Source: JBFWRK01 sp050248955
GTDB taxonomy: Bacteria > Actinomycetota > Acidimicrobiia > Acidimicrobiales > Ilumatobacteraceae
Reading direction: 5' to 3'
Length of the DNA: 64,000 nucleotides
Assembly (NCBI GenBank): GCA_050248955.1
Contig: JBFWRK010000010.1
Location: forward strand, 62,001-126,000
Shown here: positions 1 to 8,291 of the stretch, in pieces
Layout of the letters: every line of letters starts with the position of its first letter
Position numbering within the stretch: position 1 is the first letter of the stretch
Made by a program: the position numbers and the translations under genes
Notes under the pieces: model-generated
Told to the model about the DNA's origin: nothing
What the model saw: the letters and a program-made list of their open reading frames with translations, nothing else
Database searches by the model: none

Positions 1-608
1 GCCACCGCGGCCAAGAGGTCGTCGCGCGACCTGAACCGCCGGAGGAGCTGCTCGATGGCGCGCGGGTCGCCGCCGCCGTGGAGGCGCTCGCGCAGCTGGA
101 AGACGATCGTCAGCTGCTGGTGGAGGGCGAGCGGTGCGGTGCTCTCGAGCTGCTGGCGCAGCTCAGCGACGTACGTCAGCGGCAACGGCGGCGGTACGGG
201 CAGCGGGTCGGGCAACGGTGCTGACTGGGCGCTGTTCACTGCCTTGACCAACGAGAACGCTGCCTGCTTGTCGGCCGTGCGGTAGTCGACCCACTGCCGG
301 TGCTGCAGCGAGGATGGTGCGAGGTCGATGCTGGTGTCCTCGAGCTGCAGCGGCACGATCGCCTTGCCGAGCTCGACCGCGTACTGCCACTCGGCACGGC
401 AGGCGGCGGACTCGAGCGCATGCTCCGTGACCGCGACGACAACGGCATCGCTGGCGCGGATCTCATCGAGGATGACGTCCCACCACTCCTGGCCGCCGGT
501 CAGGTCCTGGTCGAACCACGCCTCGTACCCGGCGGCCTCGAGATCGCGGACGACATCCACGGTGCGTGGGCGGTCGATGCTGTTGTAGCTCACGAAGACG
601 CGGCGCAC
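1..608 (-). CDS. TIR-domain protein, C-terminus beyond the window
   Basis: Bacterial TIR domains are usually NAD-cleaving effectors of anti-phage or signalling systems, or protein adaptors. The visible 202 residues open with FVSYNS (5-10), the TIR beta-A/box 1 motif, continue with a YEAWFD strand (28-33), and carry SAACRAEW (67-74), where E73 sits at the position of the catalytic glutamate. After about residue 125 comes a proline-rich linker and a Leu/Arg-rich helical segment that runs off the edge; it may be an effector-associated adaptor, but I cannot name it. The GTG start is chosen because TCGGAGG lies just upstream with good spacing; a possible -10 (TAAGCT) is at 637-642. The gene is divergent from the zinc-ribbon SDR gene. 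The missing 3' part would decide whether a NACHT, STAND or other domain is attached. Confidence 0.85.
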   Translation of the reverse strand, partial: MRRVFVSYNSIDRPRTVDVVRDLEAAGYEAWFDQDLTGGQEWWDVILDEIRASDAVVVAVTEHALESAACRAEWQYAVELGKAIVPLQLEDTSIDLAPSSLQHRQWVDYRTADKQAAFSLVKAVNSAQSAPLPDPLPVPPPLPLTYVAELRQQLESTAPLALHQQLTIVFQLRERLHGGGDPRAIEQLLRRFRSRDDLLAAV

Positions 609-703
609 GAGAGCCTCCGATCCCGGTGCGGCCGCCAGCTTACGGACACGCCGTCCGAGCGTGTGCGCGCTCGGTCGCGCCATCCGCAACCCGGCGCACG
701 AAC

Positions 704-736
704 GGGTGGGTGGGTGAGTGGGTGGGGGTGATGGGG
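704..736 (+). other. G-rich tract, G-quadruplex candidate
   Basis: The plus strand has six runs of three or more G separated by one to four bases, starting GGGTGGGTGGG. This meets the usual G3+N1-7 quadruplex pattern. It lies in the divergent intergenic region between the TIR gene and the SDR gene, just upstream of the SDR -10 element, on the non-template strand of the SDR gene. Folding is inferred from pattern only. Confidence 0.6.
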
Positions 737-761
737 GATGGTCCGTCGGTACATTCGGCAC

Positions 762-2342
762 ATGTCCGACAACGGCGACGAAGCACAGCTGGCAGCGCGC
801 CTCAGAGCGGCGACCGAGCTCCTCGAGGAGATCAGGCGCGATCGCGACCTCCTCGGCGTTCTCACCGTCGACGAGCGGACGCGCCTGCTCAACGCCGCCG
901 GCGACGTCTACTGCCCCGACGTCACGCTGCGTCGCCAGCGGGCGAAGACCAAGCAGCGCGAGGACAAGGCGGACAAGGTGCGGCGCAGCCAGGCGGTGCT
1001 CGCCGACACCGGCATCCGGGCGTTGCGCAGCAGGCCGGTCTTCACCACGCCGAACGTCTTCCCGCCGCGGCCGCTCGTGCTCGACGAGGTCTCACCCGAC
1101 GCCGACCCCGACGAGCGCGAGGTCCTCCTCCCGCAGCACTGCTACGTCTGCAAGCAGAAGTACGCCGAGATCCACCACTTCTACGACCAGCTCTGCCCGG
1201 CCTGCGGAGACCTGAACCACCGAAAGCGGACCGAGACCGCGGATCTGCGCGGTCGGGTCGCACTGCTCACCGGCGGTCGGGTCAAGATCGGCTACCAGGC
1301 CGGGATCAAGCTCCTCCGGGCCGGCGCGACGCTGATCGTCACCACGCGGTTCCCGCGCGATTCGGCGACTCGGTACGCACAGGAGCCCGACTTCGAGGAG
1401 TGGGGCGACCGGCTGGAGATCTACGGGCTCGATCTGCGACACACCCCGAGCGTCGAGGCCTTCTGTCACCACGTGAGCACCACACGGGATCGGCTCGACT
1501 ACGTGATCAACAACGCGTGCCAGACGGTGCGTCGCCCTCCCGATTTCTACCGCCACATGCTGGAGCGCGAGACCGGACCGCTGCGCGACCTGCCGCACCG
1601 GGTCCAGCGGCTCATCGGCGGATACGAGGGCCTGCGCGGCTATCGCATGCTGCCGACCGGCGAGACGAGCGAGAGCACGGGCGCGGAGACAGCCGAGTGC
1701 GCACTGCACGACGGCAGCAGGTCGTCGCCCGCCGGTCTCGCGCGACCGGCCGAGCTCTCGCAGACCCCGCTGCTGCCCGAGGAGCTCGTCGCCCAGGCGG
1801 ATCTGTTCCCGATCGGTCGGCTCGACCAGGATCTGCAGCAGGTCGACCTGCGCGACCGGAACTCGTGGCGGCTGATGCTCGCCGAGGTCTCGTCGGTCGA
1901 GCTGCTCGAGACGCAGCTCGTGAACGCGGTCGCCCCGTTCGTGCTGAACGCCCGGCTCAAGCCGCTGATGATGCGCACGCCCGAGCGGGACAAGCACATC
2001 GTGAACGTCTCGGCCGTCGAGGGGCAGTTCTACCGCCGCTTCAAGACGACCCGCCATCCGCACACGAACATGGCCAAGGCAGCGTTGAACATGATGACCC
2101 GCACGTCCGCGGCCGAGTACCACGCTGACGGCATCCACATGAACAGCGTCGACACGGGTTGGGTCACCGACGAGGACGCCGCGCCGCTCGCCGAGCGGAA
2201 GCGGCACGAGCAGCGGTTCCACCCACCGCTCGACATCGTGGACGGCGCGGCCCGGATCGTCGATCCGATCATCGACGGCACGAACACCGGCGAGCACATC
2301 TGGGGCAAGTTCCTGAAGGACTACCGGCCGACCGACTGGTAG
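762..2342 (+). CDS. zinc-ribbon/short-chain dehydrogenase fusion protein
   Basis: A 526-residue protein, about twice the length of a simple SDR. The N-terminal 110 residues are charged and helical. A treble-clef or ribbon-like metal site follows (C127-x2-C130 and C145-x2-C148, with H138, H139 and H153 nearby). The SDR Rossmann domain starts at about 165 with TGGRVKIG, and NNAC at 250 matches the SDR NNAG motif. Ser417 (VSAVEG) and Lys439 (NMAKAAL) are in place, but the residue four before the lysine is Thr435, so the usual catalytic Tyr of YxxxK is missing. A long insert with two acidic stretches lies between 260 and 400. The ATG at 762 is chosen because TACATT at 750-755 sits six bases before it, as in many leaderless genes here; an in-frame ATG at 738 is the alternative. 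Substrate unknown. Confidence 0.8.
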   Translation: MSDNGDEAQLAARLRAATELLEEIRRDRDLLGVLTVDERTRLLNAAGDVYCPDVTLRRQRAKTKQREDKADKVRRSQAVLADTGIRALRSRPVFTTPNVFPPRPLVLDEVSPDADPDEREVLLPQHCYVCKQKYAEIHHFYDQLCPACGDLNHRKRTETADLRGRVALLTGGRVKIGYQAGIKLLRAGATLIVTTRFPRDSATRYAQEPDFEEWGDRLEIYGLDLRHTPSVEAFCHHVSTTRDRLDYVINNACQTVRRPPDFYRHMLERETGPLRDLPHRVQRLIGGYEGLRGYRMLPTGETSESTGAETAECALHDGSRSSPAGLARPAELSQTPLLPEELVAQADLFPIGRLDQDLQQVDLRDRNSWRLMLAEVSSVELLETQLVNAVAPFVLNARLKPLMMRTPERDKHIVNVSAVEGQFYRRFKTTRHPHTNMAKAALNMMTRTSAAEYHADGIHMNSVDTGWVTDEDAAPLAERKRHEQRFHPPLDIVDGAARIVDPIIDGTNTGEHIWGKFLKDYRPTDW

Positions 2343-2401
2343 TCCGCCGGCGACGGGCACGCTCGGAGCCCGCACGCGCCGCACCGTTACCATTCGGGGC
2401 T

Positions 2402-3676
2402 GTGCCAGCGACCGGAGAGCTGCCTGCGATCCAGGGCGCGGGCGGCGAGCGGGGCGGTGGCACCTTCCGGTCGATGCGGCTGCGCAACTTCCGGCTGTTC
2501 TTCGGTGGCCAGTTGATCTCGCAGATCGGCAACTGGTTGACGCTCATCGCGCAGACGCTGCTGGTCCTGAAGCTGACGGACAGCGGCGTCGCGCTCGGCC
2601 TGCTGGCGGCGTCGCAGTTCGCCCCGGTGCTCGTGATCGGACCGTGGGCCGGACTGATCGCCGATCGCTCCGACAAGCGCAAGCTGCTCCTGATCGTGCA
2701 GGCATTCGCAATGGTGCAGTCGTTCGTGCTCGCGGCGATCGCGTTCATGGACCGGCCACCCATCGTCGCGATCTACGTCGTCGCCGTGTTCGGCGGGATC
2801 GCCACGGCGTTCGACAACCCCGCCCGCAGGGCGTTCGTCGTCGAGATGGTGCCACCCGAAGACGTGCAGAACGCGGTCAGCCTCAACAGCGCCTTGATGA
2901 CCGGGTCGCGGATCATCGGCCCGGCGCTCGCCGGCCTGCTGATCTCGACGGTCGGCTACGGCTGGTGCTTCGCGATCGACGGGGTCTCGTACGTCGCCGT
3001 GCTGGCCGGGCTCTGGCTGATGCGGCCATCGGAGCTCAGGTCTCCACCGGTGTCGCCGCGCGGCAAGGGTCAAGTTCGCGCCGGCCTCCGCTACGCGTGG
3101 GGGATGGCGGAGCTGCGGGTGCCGCTCGTGATGATGGCGGTCATCGGGACGCTCACGTTCAACTTCAACGTCGTGCTCCCACTGCTCGTCCGGCGAACGC
3201 TGGACGGCGACGACAACACGTTCACCCTCGTGTACTCGGTGCTCAGTGCCGGCTCGTTGGTCGGCGCGCTCGTGTCGGCCCGGCGGACGACGATCGCGGT
3301 GCGACACGTGGCCTGGTCGGCGATGGCGTTCGGCATCTCGATGCTGCTCCTCGCGGTCACGCCGAACCTCGCGTTCACCTTCCCGATCGGCTTGCTGGTC
3401 GGCGTCACGAGCATCGCGTTCATGACCTCGTCGACGGCGATCGTGCAGGTCCGCGCTGATCCGTCGATGCGCGGGCGCGTGCTCGCGCTGCAAGCGATGG
3501 TCTTCCTCGGGAGCACACCCATCGGTGGACCGATCGTCGGTGCGGTGTCCGAGCTGCTCGGCCCCCGAGTGGGTGTGCTGATCGGCGGTCTCGCGGCGTG
3601 CGCCGCCGGCGTCTACGGATGGCTGGCGGCGCGCACGGAATCCCCTGCTGCGTCGGAGCCTGTGGCGCTACGCTGA
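2402..3676 (+). CDS. MFS efflux transporter (MFS_3, enterobactin-exporter-like)
   Basis: A 424-residue membrane protein with about 12 hydrophobic segments. It begins after a short cytoplasmic tail with the family-typical FRLFFGGQLISQIGNW and has the loop 2-3 motif GLIADRSDKRK, a variant of the MFS A-motif. FDNPARRAF and MRGRVLALQ in the second half are typical of the MFS_3/EntS-like drug and siderophore exporters. The substrate cannot be told from sequence. The GTG start is supported by TACCAT at 2388-2393 eight bases upstream, with no Shine-Dalgarno sequence. It is 59 bases downstream of the SDR gene and probably transcribed on its own. Confidence 0.85.
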   Translation: MPATGELPAIQGAGGERGGGTFRSMRLRNFRLFFGGQLISQIGNWLTLIAQTLLVLKLTDSGVALGLLAASQFAPVLVIGPWAGLIADRSDKRKLLLIVQAFAMVQSFVLAAIAFMDRPPIVAIYVVAVFGGIATAFDNPARRAFVVEMVPPEDVQNAVSLNSALMTGSRIIGPALAGLLISTVGYGWCFAIDGVSYVAVLAGLWLMRPSELRSPPVSPRGKGQVRAGLRYAWGMAELRVPLVMMAVIGTLTFNFNVVLPLLVRRTLDGDDNTFTLVYSVLSAGSLVGALVSARRTTIAVRHVAWSAMAFGISMLLLAVTPNLAFTFPIGLLVGVTSIAFMTSSTAIVQVRADPSMRGRVLALQAMVFLGSTPIGGPIVGAVSELLGPRVGVLIGGLAACAAGVYGWLAARTESPAASEPVALR

Positions 3677-3680
3677 CACC

Positions 3681-3758
3681 GTGCTCACGATCAGCGAGAC
3701 TCGGCGATTTCGTCGCCCCCGGGCCGGAACCCGGGGTGTGGCGCCCGCGATCGACTGA
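3681..3758 (+). CDS. possible 25-residue leader peptide upstream of pheS
   Basis: A GTG-started ORF of 25 codons directly follows the MFS gene. TACGCT (3669-3674) lies six bases before the GTG, the spacing seen at leaderless genes in this window. The peptide is Arg-rich with a single Phe (RRFRRPR), so it is not a classic Phe-rich attenuator. The 3' half of the ORF contains a GC-rich hairpin. pheS begins 66 bases after its stop. Leader function is inference; it could also be a chance ORF downstream of the pheST promoter. Confidence 0.4.
   Translation: MLTISETRRFRRPRAGTRGVAPAID
3717..3736 (+). promoter_or_regulatory. GC hairpin inside the pheS leader ORF
   Basis: CCCCGGG and CCCGGGG form a perfect 7-bp stem around the six-base loop CCGGAA. 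It lies within the possible leader peptide and about 90 bases before the pheS start. No T-run follows, so it is not a standard terminator; it could pause polymerase or ribosomes. Confidence 0.4.
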
Positions 3759-3824
3759 CGCGCCCGCTCCTCGAGCCGGTCCGGGGGCAGTTCGACCACG
3801 TCTGGTTTGCCCGAAAGGATCCCG

Positions 3825-4847
3825 GTGCGCTCTCCTAGTCCCTCGATGATCGACGACGTCACTGCGGCGAAGGCCGACGCGCTGGCCCGCGTCCACGCCG
3901 CCACCACGCTCGACGAGCTGCGCGTGCTCGACACGGAGCTGCTCGGCAAGAAGAGCGCGCTCGCCGCGTTCAAGGCGCGTCTCGGTCAGCTGGCCACGCC
4001 CGACGAGAAGAAGGCGGCCGGGAAAGCCGTCAACGAAGCGACGACCGCGGTCGAGCGGGCGTTCGAGGCCCGCCGCGCTGAGCTCGGTCGCGCCGAGCGA
4101 GCGGTGCAGCTGGCCACCGAGCGAATCGACCTGACCGAGACGCTCGGCCGGCCGGCCCGCGGCCATGCCCACATCGTGACGCAGGCCTGGGAACGCCTCG
4201 AGGACGTCTTCATCGGGCTCGGCTTCCAGATCGCGGAAGGCCCCGAGGTCGAGAGCGACTGGTACAACTTCGGGGCGCTGAACATGCCGCCGTCCCACCC
4301 GGCGCGCGGCATGTGGGACACGCTCTTCGTCGAGTACGGCGAGCCTGGCACGGTCGTGCTGCGCACGCACACCTCCCCGGTCCAGATCAGGGTCATGGAG
4401 ACGACGACGCCGCCGATCTACATGGTCATGCCTGGCCGCGTGTTCCGCCGCGACACGCCCGACGCGACGCACATGCCGGTCTTCCACCAGATCGAAGGAC
4501 TGGTGATCGACCGCGGCATCACGATGGCCGATCTCGCCGGCACGATCGAGGCCTTCACGAAGGCGTTCTTCGGCGGCGACTTCACGTCGCGCCTGCGGCC
4601 GTCCTACTTCCCGTTCACCGAACCGTCGGCCGAGTTCGACATCCTGACGCCGACCGGCCAGTGGCTCGAGCTCGGTGGCTGCGGCATGGTTCACCCGAAC
4701 GTCCTGCGCGCCGGAGGGCTCGATCCGGAGGAGTGGAGCGGCTTCGCGTTCGGCTTCGGGATCGATCGAATGGCCAAGGAGCGCCACGGCGTTGACGACA
4801 TCCGCGAGATGTTCACGAACGACATCCGCTTCCTGGAGCAGTTCTGA
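3825..4847 (+). CDS. pheS: phenylalanine--tRNA ligase alpha subunit
   Basis: Catalytic subunit of the alpha2-beta2 class II synthetase that charges tRNA-Phe in the cytoplasm. The 340-residue protein has an N-terminal helical coiled-coil region (about 1-90), class II motif 2 around GRVFRRDTPDATH followed by HQIEGL, and motif 3 GFGIDRMA near the end. The GTG start is chosen because AAAGGA lies five bases upstream; an in-frame ATG at 3846 is also possible. It is followed after one base by pheT, as in M. tuberculosis Rv1649-Rv1650. It probably shares the promoter in front of the short leader ORF. Confidence 0.97.
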   Translation: MRSPSPSMIDDVTAAKADALARVHAATTLDELRVLDTELLGKKSALAAFKARLGQLATPDEKKAAGKAVNEATTAVERAFEARRAELGRAERAVQLATERIDLTETLGRPARGHAHIVTQAWERLEDVFIGLGFQIAEGPEVESDWYNFGALNMPPSHPARGMWDTLFVEYGEPGTVVLRTHTSPVQIRVMETTTPPIYMVMPGRVFRRDTPDATHMPVFHQIEGLVIDRGITMADLAGTIEAFTKAFFGGDFTSRLRPSYFPFTEPSAEFDILTPTGQWLELGGCGMVHPNVLRAGGLDPEEWSGFAFGFGIDRMAKERHGVDDIREMFTNDIRFLEQF

Positions 4848-4848
4848 G

Positions 4849-7209
4849 ATGAAGGTCCTCCTTTCCTGGCTGAACGACTACGCGCCGTTCGGCGACGACG
4901 TCGACGCGCTCGAGGCAGCGCTCAACCGCATCGGTCTCGCGGTCGATGCAGTCGAACGCGCCGGCGCTTCCATCCCCGGTGTCGTCACGGCGGTGGTGCT
5001 GCGCACCCAACGTCACCCCGAGGCTGCCAAGGTCCACCGCGTCTTCGTCGACGCCGGCGACGGTCGCGAGCGCCACGTCTGGTGCGGCGCGTTCAACATG
5101 CAGGCCGGTGACGTGGTACCGCTGGCGACGCCCGGCACCGTCATGCCCGACGGGCGCAGCATCGAGCCACGCCCGATCCTGGGCATCCAGTCCGAGGGCA
5201 TGTTGTGCTCGGCGCGCGAGCTCGGTCTCGGCGACGATCACTCGGGCATCATCATCCTCCCCTTCGGCACGCCCCTCGGCTTGCCGTACGGCGAGGCGCT
5301 CGGGCTGGCCGAGGACGTCGTGTTCGACCTCGACCTCACGCGGAACCGGCCCGACTGCTGGGGGCACGTCGGCGTCGCCCGCGACCTCGCTGCCCATCTC
5401 GGGCTGCCGTTCCAGCCACCCGCGCCTCCGCTCGGCACGACCGGACCGGCGAGGAGCACGCCCGTCGACATCGTCGACGGCGATCGCTGCGGACGGTTCA
5501 CGTCGACGGTGCTGTCGGGTGTCCGAGTCGGTCCGTCGGCACGGTGGATGGCCGAGCGGCTGACGAACGCAGGCATGCGCCCGATCAACAACGTCGTCGA
5601 CGTGAGCAACTACGTGATGCTCGAGACGAACCAGCCGAACCACGCCTACGACCTCGCGACGCTCGGCGGGGGCGGCTTCCGGATCCGCCTCGCGAAGGAT
5701 GGCGAGACGATGGTGACCCTCGACGGTGCCACTCGCTCGCTCCAGATCGACGACCTGTTGATCTGTGACGCCAACGACGTGCCGATCGGCATCGGCGGGA
5801 TCATGGGCGGCCTGGACTCGGAGATCTCCGATTCGACCACCGAAGTCGCGCTCGAGATCGCCTGGTTCGAACCGACCGGGGTCGGGCAGACCGCGGCCCG
5901 CCTCGGTTTGCGGTCCGAGGCGTCAGCGCGGTTCGAGCGCGGCGTCGACCCGTACGGCATCGACGTCTCGATCGCCCGCTTCGCCGAGCTCCTGCGCGAG
6001 ACCTGCCCGGATCTCGTCGTGCACGCCGGCATCGCCGACGGCCGGGGGAGCAGCCTGCCGCCCGCGGAGCGCTCCGTCCAGGTGCGGATGAGGCAGGTCA
6101 ACCGGATCCTCGGGACGTCGCTCACCGCCGACGAGCTGCCGCCGCTGCTCGACCCGATCGGCTACACGGTCGCGGCGACCGGCACGGACGAGTCGGTCAC
6201 CGTCTCCGTGCCCTCGTGGCGGCCGGACAGCGAGGCCGAGATCGACGTGATCGAAGAGATCGCCCGTCACCACGGATACGAGCTGCTGGGCAAGACCGTG
6301 CCGAAGTCGACCATGCACGGCCGGCTGTCGACGAGGCAGATCCGTCGGCGCAAGCTGCGCGACGTGCTGCTCGGGCTCGGGATCTCCGAGGCGATGCCGA
6401 ACGCGTTCCTCGCACCGGAAGACCTGGCGAAGGCCGGCCTGACGGGTGGCACGATCCGCATCGCCAACCCACTCGTCGCCGAGGAGAGCGTGCTGCGCAC
6501 GTCCTTGCGGCCGGGTCTGCTGAAGGCGATCGCCTACAACGAGTCGCACCGGCGGTCGGCCGTGGCGTTGTACGAGATCGGTCACGTCTACCCGCCAGGC
6601 ACGGGGCCGTTGCCCGACGAGTTCGAAGCGCTCGGCGTCGTCCTGGCCGGCCGGGACGCGCCGGCAGCCGTCATGGTGTGGCGCGAGATCGCAGCGGCGC
6701 TCGGCCTCGGCGCCCGCCTCGACCAGAGTGCCGTCCCGGAAGGCATGCATCCCGGTCGCTCGGCGACGCTCTCCGCGGGGCGGAACGTGGCCGTCGGAGC
6801 CGTCGGTGAGGTGCACCCTGACGTCGCCGAGGCGTTCGGGGTGACCGAGCGCATCGCCGTGCTCGAGCTCGACCTGTCCGTCCTCCTCGAGCGCGAGCCG
6901 CCTCCGGTGAAGTGGAAGTACACCTCGAGGTACCCATCGAGCGACATCGACGTCGCGTTCGTCTTGCCGGAATCGGTGACCGCCGAGAAGGTGGAGAAGG
7001 CGATCAAGCAGGGCGCCGGCAACCTGCTCGTCGACCTCGCACTCTTCGATGTGTATCGCGGCGTCGGCGTGCCAGAGGGGTCGCGGAGCCTCGCCTACCG
7101 GCTCCGACTGCAGGCACCCGACCGGACGTTGACCGACGCCGAGGTCGGCCAGCTCCGCCAGCGCTGCATCGACGCCGCCGCCAAGCTCGGCGCCACCCTC
7201 CGCACCTGA
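4849..7209 (+). CDS. pheT: phenylalanine--tRNA ligase beta subunit
   Basis: The 786-residue partner of PheS, forming the alpha2-beta2 enzyme. Domain order follows the family: a tRNA-binding EMAP-like domain (about 40-150, with HPEAAKVHR and SEGMLCSARELGLG), the B3/B4 editing region (INNVVDVSNYVM, NQPNHAYDL), the B5 domain, a catalytic-like core (SWRPDSEAEIDVIEEIARHHGY) and a C-terminal ferredoxin-fold anticodon-binding domain (KYTSRYPSSDIDVAF, then SLAYRLRLQ). The ATG lies one base after the pheS stop, so the two are translationally coupled. Length is normal and no defects are seen. Confidence 0.97.
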   Translation: MKVLLSWLNDYAPFGDDVDALEAALNRIGLAVDAVERAGASIPGVVTAVVLRTQRHPEAAKVHRVFVDAGDGRERHVWCGAFNMQAGDVVPLATPGTVMPDGRSIEPRPILGIQSEGMLCSARELGLGDDHSGIIILPFGTPLGLPYGEALGLAEDVVFDLDLTRNRPDCWGHVGVARDLAAHLGLPFQPPAPPLGTTGPARSTPVDIVDGDRCGRFTSTVLSGVRVGPSARWMAERLTNAGMRPINNVVDVSNYVMLETNQPNHAYDLATLGGGGFRIRLAKDGETMVTLDGATRSLQIDDLLICDANDVPIGIGGIMGGLDSEISDSTTEVALEIAWFEPTGVGQTAARLGLRSEASARFERGVDPYGIDVSIARFAELLRETCPDLVVHAGIADGRGSSLPPAERSVQVRMRQVNRILGTSLTADELPPLLDPIGYTVAATGTDESVTVSVPSWRPDSEAEIDVIEEIARHHGYELLGKTVPKSTMHGRLSTRQIRRRKLRDVLLGLGISEAMPNAFLAPEDLAKAGLTGGTIRIANPLVAEESVLRTSLRPGLLKAIAYNESHRRSAVALYEIGHVYPPGTGPLPDEFEALGVVLAGRDAPAAVMVWREIAAALGLGARLDQSAVPEGMHPGRSATLSAGRNVAVGAVGEVHPDVAEAFGVTERIAVLELDLSVLLEREPPPVKWKYTSRYPSSDIDVAFVLPESVTAEKVEKAIKQGAGNLLVDLALFDVYRGVGVPEGSRSLAYRLRLQAPDRTLTDAEVGQLRQRCIDAAAKLGATLRT

Positions 7210-7244
7210 CCCCCGCCGACCGCGCCCAGACCCTTCACTGCTCG

Positions 7245-7260
7245 CCGGACCGGGGTCCGG
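7245..7260. terminator. short palindrome after pheT
   Basis: CCGGACC and GGTCCGG flank a two-base spacer 36 bases after the pheT stop. With no T-run it would be a weak or factor-assisted terminator; the role is inferred from position. Confidence 0.35.
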
Positions 7261-7310
7261 GTGCTCCAACGTCACCAGCGGTATCGCGCAGCCAGGGAGC
7301 TCGTGTCACC
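7261..7310 (+). repeat. diverged 50-bp repeat, copy A
   Basis: Begins GTGCTCCAACGTCACCAG. Compared without gaps to copy B at 7530-7579, 37 of 50 positions match by hand count. Mismatches show no three-base rhythm, so it does not look like a protein-coding duplication. Confidence 0.55.
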
Positions 7311-7529
7311 CGAGGCGGCTGAGGGCCCGGCGCGCGGCCCAGTCCCGCCGGGTTCCCGCTGTGCCCGGGTTCTCTGCTCGCCGACGACTCCCGACCGGTT
7401 CTCGGCTCCCATCCGGACATCCAACGACCTCGCCCGAGCAGAGACCGGGGCTGGTGACGCCAATGAGCAGAGAAACGGCGTGGCTCGGGTCTCGTCGTCC
7501 GATGACGACGTCCCACCAGCACACTCTGG

Positions 7530-7579
7530 CGCTCCAGCCTCACCAACCGTTACGCGCAACCACGGAACTCATTTCGCCA
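7530..7579 (+). repeat. diverged 50-bp repeat, copy B
   Basis: Begins GCGCTCCAGCCTCACCAA and is the partner of copy A, 269 bases downstream in the same orientation. Similarity fades outside the 50 bases. Function unknown. Confidence 0.55.
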
Positions 7580-7670
7580 CAAAGGCTCCACAGCACGAGG
7601 AATGTCATCGCCTGACGCCGCAAAGGCTGCAACGGGCGGGTTCCCTCGGGCACCGGGACGACGGGGCAGG

Positions 7671-8225
7671 TCAGTTCAGCTGGAGGTCGTCGGGATAGTG
7701 GGCGAGCCAGGAGATCCGGCCGCCCTGGCGCTTGAGGACGCCTCGCCACAACCGGTCCGGGGCTCCCGTGAACACGTCGGGCGACTGGGCGTCGACGACG
7801 ATCCAGGCTTCGACGCCGAGCTCCGCGTCGAGCTGTCCCGGTGACCACCCCGCGTAGCCGCGGAACACCCGCGCCTGGTCGATCACCGGTGCGACCTCGA
7901 TCGGGTCGGTGCTGAGGTCGATCGAGCCGACCTGCCCGTCGATCGGCGTCCAGGACGAGCCCGGTCGGCCGTCGGCCACCGCGAGCCCGATCATGACCTC
8001 CGGCTCGACCGGACCACCGGAGAACACAACTGCCGGAGGCGACAGTAGGGTTTCCCACGCTCCAAGGCCGGGAACATCAGTTTCTGCCGAGGGGCGGTTG
8101 ATCACCACACCGAGCGCACCTTCGGTGTTGTGTTCGAGCATGTACACCACGGTCCGATCGAACACGCCGTCGTCGAGCGCTGGCGCGGCAACGAGCAGCC
8201 TCCCCTTGGTCGACGTCGAAATCAC
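7671..8225 (-). CDS. UPF0301 (YqgE/AlgH) family protein
   Basis: A 184-residue cytoplasmic protein with the YqgE/AlgH hallmarks: GRLLVAAPAL near the start, VYMLEHNTEGALGVVINRP at about 30-50, FSGGPV, and FRGYAGWSPGQLD in the second half. The biochemical function of the family is unknown; AlgH was linked to alginate regulation in Pseudomonas. The GTG at 8225 is chosen to match the family start; an in-frame GTG at 8243 would add six acidic residues. It is divergent from the DUF4230 gene, with 66 bases between. Confidence 0.9.
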   Translation of the reverse strand: MISTSTKGRLLVAAPALDDGVFDRTVVYMLEHNTEGALGVVINRPSAETDVPGLGAWETLLSPPAVVFSGGPVEPEVMIGLAVADGRPGSSWTPIDGQVGSIDLSTDPIEVAPVIDQARVFRGYAGWSPGQLDAELGVEAWIVVDAQSPDVFTGAPDRLWRGVLKRQGGRISWLAHYPDDLQLN

Positions 8226-8291
8226 GTCATCATCTTGCTCCACGATCGTCCCATTGTGGTTCCGCTCCCCGGGACCAGGAGGAAGTCGAAA

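Larger units (their letters stand above)
7210..7670. other. 461-bp convergent intergenic region, no convincing gene
   Basis: This gap separates pheT (plus) from yqgE (minus). Short ORFs exist on both strands but none has a recognisable start signal or family similarity. It holds a 16-bp palindrome (7245-7260), two copies of a diverged repeat (7261-7310 and 7530-7579), an inverted repeat built on CTCTGCTCG/CGAGCAGAG (about 7371-7379 and 7437-7445), and a hairpin with CGTCGTC and GACGACG arms (7494-7511). None is followed by a T-run. It may be an untranslated RNA or the remains of a lost gene. Confidence 0.6.

Noticed and set aside
1092..2393. A 433-codon minus-strand frame opposite the SDR gene
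   Set aside because: It is a composition-driven shadow; the plus-strand protein has the Rossmann and four-Cys motifs.
7261..7698. A 145-codon plus-strand gene in the pheT-yqgE gap
   Set aside because: No ribosome-binding site or -10 before it, no family resemblance, and it runs into yqgE on the other strand.
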